Source: a bacterium
Lineage (GTDB): Bacteria > Krumholzibacteriota > Krumholzibacteriia > LZORAL124-64-63
Length of the DNA stretch: 47,533 nt
Assembly: GCA_024223715.1 (NCBI GenBank)
Contig: JAAEOA010000277.1
Coordinates: 1-47,533, forward strand
Direction: 5' to 3'
A model generated the notes under the pieces. That model saw only the letters and a list, made by a program, of their open reading frames with translations. It did no database searches and was not told the origin of the DNA. Position numbers and translations under genes: made by a program. Shown here piece by piece: positions 1 to 7,469 of this stretch. Numbering within the stretch: position 1 is the stretch's first letter; each line of letters opens with the position of its first letter.

Positions 1-463
1 CAGCCAGAACCAGATTCAGAGCCACCGCATAGGCCACCGAAAGGAGGGCCCCGTAAAGCCAGAAACGGCAAAAATCATACAGACTCAAAATCTGTGTATT
101 AAAAGCGTGCAAAAACAAAACCACCAAACCAATATCGAAGGCCAGGTAGGTGTAATGGAAAATGGTATTAATCAGGGGATTATATCGGCCATGGGCCCAT
201 TCCAACATGGTCAAATCTCCGGCCAGCAATTCATTCAAACCCCACCCAGAGGCCAGCAGGCTGCCAAAGAAAAACACTCCCCATAATAAAGGAATGCGCT
301 GAAAACGCCCCAGTCGAATAGCAGCACCGCCTGTTAGCATAAGAAAAAAGGCCAGAAAACCGGCCCCTTCATAAGCCTTGAGCGGAAAGCCTACAGGTAA
401 AGTTGCTGAATTTGTGAAAGCCAAAGTCAGCAGAATAAATTTTAAAAGCCCCGACAGCTTCAT
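1..463 (-). CDS. O-antigen ligase/polymerase-like membrane protein (5' part only)
   Basis: The gene runs off the left edge, so only about the first 154 codons are present. The ATG at 463-461 overlaps the TGA of the upstream Wzz-like gene by one base (TGATG), so the two are probably translationally coupled. The visible protein begins MKLSGLLKFILLTLAF and is a series of hydrophobic helices separated by short loops, with no soluble domain. Position after a Wzz-like gene and the hydrophobic pattern suggest a Wzy polymerase or WaaL/O-antigen ligase-family protein acting in the inner membrane on lipid-linked glycans. The diagnostic large periplasmic loop lies outside the window, so the family call is an inference. 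Confidence 0.6.
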   Translation of the reverse strand, partial: MKLSGLLKFILLTLAFTNSATLPVGFPLKAYEGAGFLAFFLMLTGGAAIRLGRFQRIPLLWGVFFFGSLLASGWGLNELLAGDLTMLEWAHGRYNPLINTIFHYTYLAFDIGLVVLFLHAFNTQILSLYDFCRFWLYGALLSVAYAVALNLVLA

Positions 464-1785
464 CAGCTGTTCTCTTCAAATGAGATCGCCTCTTTGTTCC
501 GCTGGTAATATTCCCAGGCAAAAACAACAAAAAGGGATCCCATAAAAGCTAGAAAAGTAAGGATAGAGCCTGCTCTCAGTTTCCGAGGCCGCACTGGATG
601 TTGACTGACAGTAACCCGACCAACCTGCTCAAGAGGAGTCAGCATATCCAACTGCACTTGATGGCCATGAAGGTCATCTTCCAACTCAGCTTTATCCTGA
701 ACCAGATCCACAGACTTTTTAATTTCCAGATCTATGATTCTAAGCTTCAAATTCTCTTTTTTCTGAACCATATCTACCAACATCGTCAATTCAATATTGG
801 CCATTTCCATATCAATTTCTTTGATGGAATCGTTCAGACTGTCGGCTCTAGTGGTGCTCTGGTAAATATAGGCACTCAGCTGATTCACTGTGCTGAGCAA
901 TTCGCCGGCAAGAGCTGCTTCATTTCGTTTTACCGTTTGCAAAAGAATTTCCGAAACGGCGTCACTGTCATTTGCTCTTCCGTTAGTGGTTATCGGCTCC
1001 GAAGCCATCAGGTTTTGCAACATCTTTTCCGCTTCAACAAGGCGTAACTGTCCAGCCTCAGCTTCAGCCTTTGAATTTGCGGCGGCATTGAGGCGCCACG
1101 TACGCCCCGATTCCAGACGGTCAAATTTTTTGGCCAATTTTTTATTGGAAGCATCCACTACCAAAATTTCTGCTTCCAATTTCTTTATTTCCAATTCAGC
1201 ACGCTGAACCTCACCATCAATCCGAGAAATATTATTCCGAATTTTGTCCATCCGCACCTCAACGCCACCCATGGTGAGTTGAAGGCTGCTTCTGCTGCTG
1301 TCCTGACTAGCCTGCCGATTGAAAGAGGCAATGGATCGCTTCAATGTATCAACGGCCAACAAGGGATCAGTGGCCAGATTAGTCAGGGTAATGACATCGC
1401 CCCCACGCATGTATTGCGGCCCGGAAGAAATAAAATCAGCCATAATAATCGGTGGGACTTTCATGCTGTCATAGGGTTTCACCTCATACATGTCATCCCA
1501 AAACAGGGCCTTGCGAAACCAACGAACAACATCCTTCAAGGCACCCTCACGAATGGGCGCGCCTTGCCCTGAGTAAGAGACAATCCCGGGCCGCACCTGA
1601 GCTGTTGCCCTGTATAAAGGTTTGGTGAATATTCCATAACCGATCCCAGCCAGCAATCCGACCAGGGTCAGATAAAAAATAACCCTCCGGCCACGATAAA
1701 GAATATTCAGGAGATTCGGAAGAGAGACACCAAATCCCTCTTCCACAATTTCCTGATTTTCGTTTGTCGATGCATTCTGTGACAA
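463..1785 (-). CDS. Wzz/GumC-type polysaccharide co-polymerase (chain-length determinant)
   Basis: A 440-residue inner-membrane protein with the polysaccharide co-polymerase layout: a short cytoplasmic N-terminus, a first membrane helix at about 34-53, a long periplasmic part rich in coiled coil (about 150-370), a proline-rich stretch (HPVRPRK) and a second helix at about 405-424. Such proteins set the chain length of O-antigen, capsule or exopolysaccharide made by Wzy. There is no C-terminal tyrosine-kinase domain. The start is TTG at 1785 because an AAGGAG lies six bases upstream. It follows the fumarase beta gene by 14 bases and overlaps the next gene by one base, so all four genes could share one transcript. 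Confidence 0.85.
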   Translation of the reverse strand: MSQNASTNENQEIVEEGFGVSLPNLLNILYRGRRVIFYLTLVGLLAGIGYGIFTKPLYRATAQVRPGIVSYSGQGAPIREGALKDVVRWFRKALFWDDMYEVKPYDSMKVPPIIMADFISSGPQYMRGGDVITLTNLATDPLLAVDTLKRSIASFNRQASQDSSRSSLQLTMGGVEVRMDKIRNNISRIDGEVQRAELEIKKLEAEILVVDASNKKLAKKFDRLESGRTWRLNAAANSKAEAEAGQLRLVEAEKMLQNLMASEPITTNGRANDSDAVSEILLQTVKRNEAALAGELLSTVNQLSAYIYQSTTRADSLNDSIKEIDMEMANIELTMLVDMVQKKENLKLRIIDLEIKKSVDLVQDKAELEDDLHGHQVQLDMLTPLEQVGRVTVSQHPVRPRKLRAGSILTFLAFMGSLFVVFAWEYYQRNKEAISFEENS

Positions 1786-1799
1786 ATCGATCTCCTTGG

Positions 1800-2369
1800 T
1801 TATTTTTCCATCAACTTTTTCAGCCGTTTCTGAGAATTGTCCATAATCTGGTCATGCAATGAATTCCCATGAGAATCCATAGTCACCACCACTGGAAATT
1901 TATCAACCTTAAATTCCCAAATGGCCTCCGGTGCACCGAATTTTTCCGCCATATGAACATCGGGCACTTCAATAACCCGTTCAGCCAGAACCTGAGCCGC
2001 CCCACCAATAGCATGGAAATAAACAGCCCCAACCTTCTGACAATATTTCAGGGTTTTGGGCCCCATGCCACCTTTGCCAATGACCGCCCGAATGCCATAT
2101 TGTTCCATCAAAGGACCCTGATAAGGTTCCTCGCGGATGCTGGTAGTCGGTCCAGCCGCCTTAACAACCCATTTACCTTTTTCTTTCACCACAACAGGTC
2201 CGCAGTGATACACAATGCTGTTGTTCAAATCCACGGGTGGCTTGCCACCGTCGTGCAAATATTTATGAACAGCATCCCGGCCGGTAAAAATGAGCCCGGT
2301 AATTTCAACTTTGTCGCCCACTTTCAGGGCACGGATTTTCTCTTCTGTAAAAGGTGCTTCAAGCAACAT
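1800..2369 (-). CDS. Class I fumarate hydratase, beta (C-terminal) subunit
   Basis: A 189-residue protein matching the C-terminal half of iron-sulfur class I fumarases and tartrate dehydratases, here a separate subunit as in many anaerobes and archaea. Family signatures include GKGGMGPKTL near residue 98 and FHAIGGAAQVLAERV after it, which help form the substrate pocket with the alpha subunit. With the alpha subunit it interconverts fumarate and malate in the cytoplasm. It starts 13 bases after the alpha stop, as expected for a two-gene operon. Tartrate dehydratase has the same architecture and cannot be fully excluded, but the full-length generalist sequence favours fumarase. Confidence 0.9.
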   Translation of the reverse strand: MLLEAPFTEEKIRALKVGDKVEITGLIFTGRDAVHKYLHDGGKPPVDLNNSIVYHCGPVVVKEKGKWVVKAAGPTTSIREEPYQGPLMEQYGIRAVIGKGGMGPKTLKYCQKVGAVYFHAIGGAAQVLAERVIEVPDVHMAEKFGAPEAIWEFKVDKFPVVVTMDSHGNSLHDQIMDNSQKRLKKLMEK

Positions 2370-2382
2370 ATCCGTTCCCTTT

Positions 2383-3273
2383 CTAGGAGTCGTAAAGCCA
2401 GCTGGTGATTTTTCCTTTTTCGCTCATGGTCACGCCGTTGCGCCGGAAAGCCCAGCACATATAGGCGACCGAAACAAAGAACGAAGCCGGTACACGGTTG
2501 CGATGAGTAATTTTCACACCCAGCAGGGTGGTTTCACCGCCAAAGCCCATGGGGCCAATGCCCAGACTGTTGGCCTCTTTCAGAATCTGCCGTTCCATTT
2601 TGGCCAGACGTTTGTCGTCGTTTTTATCGTCCAAGGTGCGGAAAAATTCTTCCTTCGCCGCTACAAAACTACTGCCCCGATCTCCACCAATGCAAACCCC
2701 GAGGATACCCGGCCCACATCCTTTCCCCTGGGCATTCAGAACTGCATCGAGCAGGCATTTGCGAACTCCAGCAAGATCACGACCGGCACCAATGCGGTTG
2801 TCGGGCAAACTGTACTGGGCGCTCATGTTTTCACTGCCGCCGCCCTTGAGCATCATTTTGACCGTCAGGGTTTTGCCTTTGGCAGGATGGAAATGATACG
2901 AAGGGTTGCCCGGGCCCAGATTTGTGCCTGAGTTTTCACCAGTAATGGAGTCTACGGAGTTTTGTCGTAAATAGCCCATTTTGGTGGCTTTGACGACCGC
3001 TTTTTCATATGCTTTTTTGAATGTTTTTTCGGCCATCCAAACGGGCAGATCAGCATAACAAATGATGGCACCGGTATCCTGACACAGGGGTTGGCTCTTA
3101 TCTTTAGCCATACCGATATTTTCACGAATGACTTCCAGGGCGTATTTCCCTGAAGAATCCTTCTTCTCTTTGCGCCATCCCTTGTCAATGACCCTCTTCA
3201 CATCTGTAGGCAGCTGGCTGCTGGTCCGGCGGATGAGTTCGAGGAGGTTTTGCTGCAGAATATTGGCATCCAT
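2383..3273 (-). CDS. Class I fumarate hydratase, alpha (N-terminal, Fe-S) subunit
   Basis: A 296-residue protein of the Fe-S hydro-lyase alpha family. Three cysteines are spaced as expected for ligands of the labile [4Fe-4S] cluster: C64 in QPLCQDTG, C186 in KGCGPGI and C273 in YMCWAF. The cluster binds and activates substrate for fumarate/malate interconversion, and it makes this enzyme class oxygen sensitive, consistent with an anaerobic lifestyle. The ATG at 3273 follows AGGAG with a five-base spacer. It is the first gene of a minus-strand set that continues with the beta subunit and the Wzz-like gene. Confidence 0.92.
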   Translation of the reverse strand: MDANILQQNLLELIRRTSSQLPTDVKRVIDKGWRKEKKDSSGKYALEVIRENIGMAKDKSQPLCQDTGAIICYADLPVWMAEKTFKKAYEKAVVKATKMGYLRQNSVDSITGENSGTNLGPGNPSYHFHPAKGKTLTVKMMLKGGGSENMSAQYSLPDNRIGAGRDLAGVRKCLLDAVLNAQGKGCGPGILGVCIGGDRGSSFVAAKEEFFRTLDDKNDDKRLAKMERQILKEANSLGIGPMGFGGETTLLGVKITHRNRVPASFFVSVAYMCWAFRRNGVTMSEKGKITSWLYDS

Positions 3274-3425
3274 GAGCGCTCCTGGGGGTTATTATGTTCG
3301 AGGGTTTTCAGTTCCCTTTTTATGAGTCTTGCCTGTCGATAGTAGCTGTCCTTGGTGAATCGGTCAAAGGGGTTTGTTCATTTTGAGCATTCTGTAAAAA
3401 AATTGATGCTGACCGGTGCCAGCTC

Positions 3426-3456
3426 ATTGGTTACTATGGTTCTATCAATAACCAAT
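3426..3456. repeat. Inverted repeat upstream of the saccharopine-dehydrogenase-like gene
   Basis: ATTGGTTA (3426-3433) and TAACCAAT (3449-3456) are perfect 8-base arms around 15 bases, ending 26 bases before the ATG at 3483. It lies in the 209-base divergent gap between the fumarase genes and the oxidoreductase. It could be an operator or a leader hairpin. There is no T-tract, so it is not a terminator. Confidence 0.35.
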
Positions 3457-3482
3457 GTCCCCATGCTCGGAGTTTCAAGCCC

Positions 3483-4652
3483 ATGAAATACCTCCTGTTA
3501 GGCGCCGGCCTCCAAGGCACTGCCATTGCCCACGACCTTCTCAACCAAGCCGAGGGCACCACCAGCCTGACCGTAGTCGATGGCAATACCGAATCTCTTG
3601 ATAATCTTCAAGCCCGCTTGGCCGACCCACGCCTTCACACTGCCAAAGGCGATGTCCGTGATTCAGAACTCATGAGTCCTTTAATGGCCGACGCCGATGT
3701 TGCCATCAGCGCGGTCAACTACTGGTTCAACGCCGACCTGGCCGCCATGGCTGTATCCGGAAAAACCCATTTCCTGGACCTCGGAGGCAATAACGACATC
3801 GTGGCCCGGGAATTCGAATTGAACGACGAAGCCACCGCCGCCGGTATCACCATTGTCCCCGATTGCGGTTTGGCCCCCGGTTTGGCCGGAATTCTGGGCT
3901 ATTGGTTAGCCGATAACCTCGAAAAAGTCGATTCTCTCAAGCTGCGCGTCGGTGGCCTTCCTGCCAAACCCCAGCCACCCATGAACTACAAAGTCGTCTT
4001 CTCAGTCCAGGGCCTGATCAACGAATACATCGAGCCCGCCGTTGTCATTCGTGGCGGGAAGCTGCAAACTGTCCCTTCCCTCAGTGAACTCGAAACCCTG
4101 GTTTTCCCCGCCCCCTTTGGCGAACTGGAAGCCTTTCAAACCAGCGGCGGAACCTCCACTTTACCGCGCACATTGGCTGGCCGCGTGCCCGATCTTGATT
4201 ACAAGACCATTCGTTATAAAGGCCATTGCGCTCAATTCAAACTCCTTTACGACCTCGGTTTGTGCGACTCCAAACTCCGCGAAGGAAAAAATGGCAGCAT
4301 GTCTCCCCGTGAAATGCTGGTCCAGTTGATGGATGAAAAGCTGGACCTGCCCGGCGAAGATGTCGTACTTTTGCAGGCAGAAGTTGTGGGTTATGAAAAA
4401 GGCGACCAAGCCATCCGTCGCACGGTGCGAATAATTGACCACCACGACCACACCCATAACATCACCGCCATGATGCGCATGACCGGATATCCGGCTGCCA
4501 TTATTGCTCAGCTGCTTGCCAGCGGAGAAATATGTGCTCCCGGAACCAAAGAACAGGAACTCATTGTACCCGGCGATCGTATGATTGAGTTGTTGCGTCA
4601 GCGTGGTGTGGAAATTGAAATTTTCGAAGGAAATCCTGGAGAACCGGCTTGA
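3483..4652 (+). CDS. Saccharopine dehydrogenase-family oxidoreductase (lysine 6-dehydrogenase-like)
   Basis: A 389-residue cytoplasmic enzyme with an N-terminal Rossmann fold: GAGLQGTAIAHDL at about 7-19 binds NAD(P), followed by VVDGNTESL and a saccharopine-reductase-type middle. The motif DLGGNNDIV and the segment PDCGLAPGLAGILG are typical of the lysine 6-dehydrogenase / saccharopine dehydrogenase subgroup, which oxidises or reduces amino-acid-derived imines. Substrate cannot be read from sequence; lysine or a related diamino acid is the family precedent. It overlaps the following glycosyltransferase-like gene by four bases (TTGA), so the two are likely co-translated although no obvious pathway joins them. 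Confidence 0.8.
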   Translation: MKYLLLGAGLQGTAIAHDLLNQAEGTTSLTVVDGNTESLDNLQARLADPRLHTAKGDVRDSELMSPLMADADVAISAVNYWFNADLAAMAVSGKTHFLDLGGNNDIVAREFELNDEATAAGITIVPDCGLAPGLAGILGYWLADNLEKVDSLKLRVGGLPAKPQPPMNYKVVFSVQGLINEYIEPAVVIRGGKLQTVPSLSELETLVFPAPFGELEAFQTSGGTSTLPRTLAGRVPDLDYKTIRYKGHCAQFKLLYDLGLCDSKLREGKNGSMSPREMLVQLMDEKLDLPGEDVVLLQAEVVGYEKGDQAIRRTVRIIDHHDHTHNITAMMRMTGYPAAIIAQLLASGEICAPGTKEQELIVPGDRMIELLRQRGVEIEIFEGNPGEPA

Positions 4653-6229
4653 ATCTGAATCCTAACGATAACATTTCCGGAGCCCGTGGGCCCTGGCTCA
4701 TGTGGACAGCGGCCGCCCTGGCCCTGATGCTGCTTCACGGCCTCAGCTTCCGCTTTGTTATTGACGACGCTTTCATCAGCTTCCGCTACGCCCAGAACCT
4801 GGTCGATGGCCACGGACTGGTTTTTAACCACGGTGAAAAAGTCGAAGGATACAGCAATCTGCTTTATGTCCTGTGGTCGGCCCTGGGCATAAAAATGGGA
4901 CTGGCGCCCTTGCTTTGGGGACGAATTGGAAGCACTCTGGCCATGGGCGGGTTGCTGGCCATGCTGCCGGGAATTGTACGGCTGCTGGCTCCTGAAGAAA
5001 ACGCCCACCGGCCTTTACCCGGCCAGGTGGCCCAGGTTCTCACCGCCATGAGCGGAGCAGTAGCCTGCTGGATGCTTGGTGGACTGGAGACTGCGTTTTT
5101 TGCCTTGTTCACCGTTTGGGCCTGGCGTGCAGCTCTGAAACGACAAACTCTTCTGACGGGTATTGCCGGTCTGCTCCTGATATTAACCCGACCCGAAGGT
5201 CCCGCGCTGGCTTTTATTTTTTCTGCCTGGTCACTTCTGCCTTCAGATCATTTGAGCACCGGACACTATGGAAAAAATCGCATCAAATGGGTGGGTCCCA
5301 TTCTTTTGGTAACAGGCCTGACCGCGTTTCTTCTCTGGCGACACAGCTACTTCGGCTGGTGGCTGCCCAATACTTATTATGCCAAAACCGGCGATCTTGC
5401 TGGTCAGTTAAAAACCGGTCTTCCTTATGGCTTGGGATTTTTGTCCTGGCAGGGAGCAGGAATTCTGCTTGTAGCTCTTGCTTCTGTTTTGCGGGGTGGC
5501 TTAGCCCTTATTCTGCGGCGAGATATGCTTGCAACTCTGGGTACCATTCTGATCTGGTCTGCCTATGTGATTTTTATTGGTGGCGACATGCTCGGCATGT
5601 ACCGCTTTTTTGTTCCCATTGTACCGCTTTTGCTGACATGGTTGACCGCCCTTTTATCGGGTACATCCTGGGTTTCCCGACCCCGGACGGCAATTATTAC
5701 CATCAGCATTATGGCTCTGTTGCTGCTACCTGCCTCTTTCAAGGGAAAAGAACGCCGTCTGGTATCTGTTCACATGACCGAAGCTAATCTTGGCGGCTGG
5801 TTCCTGGCCGGCGATGCCATGGCTGAAAACCTTCCTGCTGACGCAAGCATTGCTCTTGGACCCGCCGGGTACATACCTTTTGTCACTGGAATGAAAACTT
5901 ATGATTATTATGGCTTGGTTGTGCCACAGATTTCCCACAAAGAAGTTAAATTTGAACAGGGTTACGCCGGTCACGAAAAGCACGACGGGGCCTATCTCCT
6001 GTCTCAAAAACCCGACTTCATACTTATTGGGAATGTGGATATTACGCAAGGGCCCCGTCAGGGCCTGATTCCCATCCTGGAACGGGAGCGGGATATCGTC
6101 ACCAATCCCCTGTTTGCAGAGAACTACCAAATGGTCAGCCTGCCAGTGGGTGATGGCAAATACTTAAACATGTTCATGCGCAAAAATGAAGCCTCGCAAG
6201 GCACCCGACGGATTAATTCAAGGCAGTGA
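4649..6229 (+). CDS. GT-C-type membrane glycosyltransferase (AftB-like)
   Basis: A 526-residue polytopic membrane protein with many hydrophobic helices and a soluble C-terminal part from about residue 370. Near the N-terminus it carries DDAFISFRYAQNLVDG followed by HGEKVEGYSNLLY. The paired acidic residues in the first external loop are the expected catalytic or metal site of GT-C enzymes using polyprenyl-phosphate sugars, and this version resembles arabinofuranosyltransferase AftB-like families. The start is TTG at 4649: GGAG at 4638-4641 gives a seven-base spacer, and the TTG overlaps the preceding TGA. The 3' end overlaps the convergent signal peptidase gene by 17 bases. Acceptor and sugar are unknown. 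Confidence 0.75.
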   Translation: MNLNPNDNISGARGPWLMWTAAALALMLLHGLSFRFVIDDAFISFRYAQNLVDGHGLVFNHGEKVEGYSNLLYVLWSALGIKMGLAPLLWGRIGSTLAMGGLLAMLPGIVRLLAPEENAHRPLPGQVAQVLTAMSGAVACWMLGGLETAFFALFTVWAWRAALKRQTLLTGIAGLLLILTRPEGPALAFIFSAWSLLPSDHLSTGHYGKNRIKWVGPILLVTGLTAFLLWRHSYFGWWLPNTYYAKTGDLAGQLKTGLPYGLGFLSWQGAGILLVALASVLRGGLALILRRDMLATLGTILIWSAYVIFIGGDMLGMYRFFVPIVPLLLTWLTALLSGTSWVSRPRTAIITISIMALLLLPASFKGKERRLVSVHMTEANLGGWFLAGDAMAENLPADASIALGPAGYIPFVTGMKTYDYYGLVVPQISHKEVKFEQGYAGHEKHDGAYLLSQKPDFILIGNVDITQGPRQGLIPILERERDIVTNPLFAENYQMVSLPVGDGKYLNMFMRKNEASQGTRRINSRQ

Positions 6230-6896
6230 AAAACCTGTCTTTGCGTGGTAAATAATGATTGTCATGATCCAGTGAAAAAACCACTGAACTGACTTTTCCG
6301 CAAACAGCTGACCGATCCAGGAAACCAAAATACCGACTGTCGGCGCTGTTATCCCGGTTGTCCCCCATCAGAAAATATTTTCCTTTTTCAACAACAATAG
6401 GGGCAAAATCGCGAAGAGCTTTTTTTGCCGGATCATGGGCCACCATATGTCGGACACCCTCCAGGTTTTCGACATGGAAAACGCGCCCGACAACTGACTC
6501 AGAAGCCACTGCCTGGGTCGGTTCATAATCCATGACCTTCCCATTGAGGAACAAGCGCCCACCTTTCATGGCAACAGTATCGCCAGGTATGGCCACCACC
6601 CTTTTTACAAGACGGTCGCCATTTTTTGGTGACCAACAGGTGATGATGTCACCACGGGCCGGATCGTCCCAACGCGCCACCGCAATTTCGGTAAAAGGAA
6701 TTTTCAAATCATAAGCAAGTTTGTTTACGAAAATCCTGTCCCCGATCATGATCGTGGGCCGCATGGAACCAGTGGGAACATCGTTCCAGTCGGCAATGGC
6801 ACTGCGGAAGGAAAACACAACCAGAATCATGAGCAGAAGACTGAACAGTCCACTTTTTAAGAGACGAGACCAAATAACGGAACCTTGGATTTTCAT
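6213..6896 (-). CDS. lepB: Signal peptidase I
   Basis: A 227-residue type I signal peptidase that removes signal peptides from exported proteins at the outer face of the inner membrane. One N-terminal membrane helix (about 12-32) is followed by the Ser-Lys dyad: S44 in PTGSMRPT and K98 in RLVKRVVAIPGD. Box E is GDNRDNSADSRYFG. The start ATG is preceded by AAGGAA. The gene is single-copy in this window and convergent with the glycosyltransferase gene, overlapping its last 17 bases. It fits the many exported proteins encoded nearby. Confidence 0.95.
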   Translation of the reverse strand: MKIQGSVIWSRLLKSGLFSLLLMILVVFSFRSAIADWNDVPTGSMRPTIMIGDRIFVNKLAYDLKIPFTEIAVARWDDPARGDIITCWSPKNGDRLVKRVVAIPGDTVAMKGGRLFLNGKVMDYEPTQAVASESVVGRVFHVENLEGVRHMVAHDPAKKALRDFAPIVVEKGKYFLMGDNRDNSADSRYFGFLDRSAVCGKVSSVVFSLDHDNHYLPRKDRFFTALN

Positions 6897-7200
6897 GATT
6901 TCCTTCTTTAATAAAGGTGTTTTGAAGCCTGAGAGATCTATATACTATAAAACCTCTCAAATGTTCCGTTATTTTTTTAACCAATAACAAGCCAATCAGA
7001 AATCATTAATCGAAAGCGCACACACTCAACCAGCACCAGAGAGAGCCCTAACTAACTGCACCATCACAAGTTAAAATCCCAGCAAAAAGAATTAATTTTT
7101 ATCTTGCTTCTCAGCTTTTATTGATAATATTTTAACAACATAGAGGTCAGTTTAATTCAATTAACTGTCTGTTACATCAAAACCGCTTAAGGAGAGTATC
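6897..7200. promoter_or_regulatory. Divergent intergenic region between lepB and the hydrogenase operon
   Basis: No gene is seen in these 304 AT-rich bases. A possible plus-strand promoter is TTGCTT (7104-7109) with an extended -10-like TGATAATAT at 7122-7130, at a short spacing. Downstream lies an imperfect 20-base dyad with arms CAGTT (7148-7152) and AACTG (7163-7167), which could be an operator for the hydrogenase genes. A clear AAGGAGAG precedes the ATG at 7201. Confidence 0.3.
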
Positions 7201-7467
7201 ATGCAGGATCTAATCGTTTGTATTGGGGAAACCTGCCATCAAAGTGGTGCCGAACACGTGCTTAAGACTTTCATGGACTTGGTTGCCGCTCATAAATTGG
7301 AAAATGAAATCACCATAAAAGCCAGCTTCTGCATTGGCGGATGCTGCGAACAAAATGAAGTGAGCGCCCGTTTGGGCGATAGCCTGTTCCAGGTTTCTCC
7401 TGAAACCGCCGAACAGGTCTTCACAAAACAGGTTCACTCCTCTCCCACTTTAAACCCGGAGGTTTGA
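7201..7467 (+). CDS. Thioredoxin-like [2Fe-2S] ferredoxin subunit of the hydrogenase (HydC/NuoE-like)
   Basis: An 88-residue protein corresponding to the thioredoxin-fold [2Fe-2S] domain of NuoE/HydC, without the N-terminal helical domain of full-length NuoE (usually about 150 residues). The cluster ligands are C7 and C12 (C-x4-C) and C44 and C48 (C-x3-C), with an extra C49. It would pass electrons between the flavoprotein and the catalytic subunit of a soluble hydrogenase. AAGGAGAG lies just upstream of the ATG. The stop is two bases before the ATG of the next gene, whose Shine-Dalgarno sequence lies inside this gene. Confidence 0.8.
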   Translation: MQDLIVCIGETCHQSGAEHVLKTFMDLVAAHKLENEITIKASFCIGGCCEQNEVSARLGDSLFQVSPETAEQVFTKQVHSSPTLNPEV

Positions 7468-7469
7468 AA

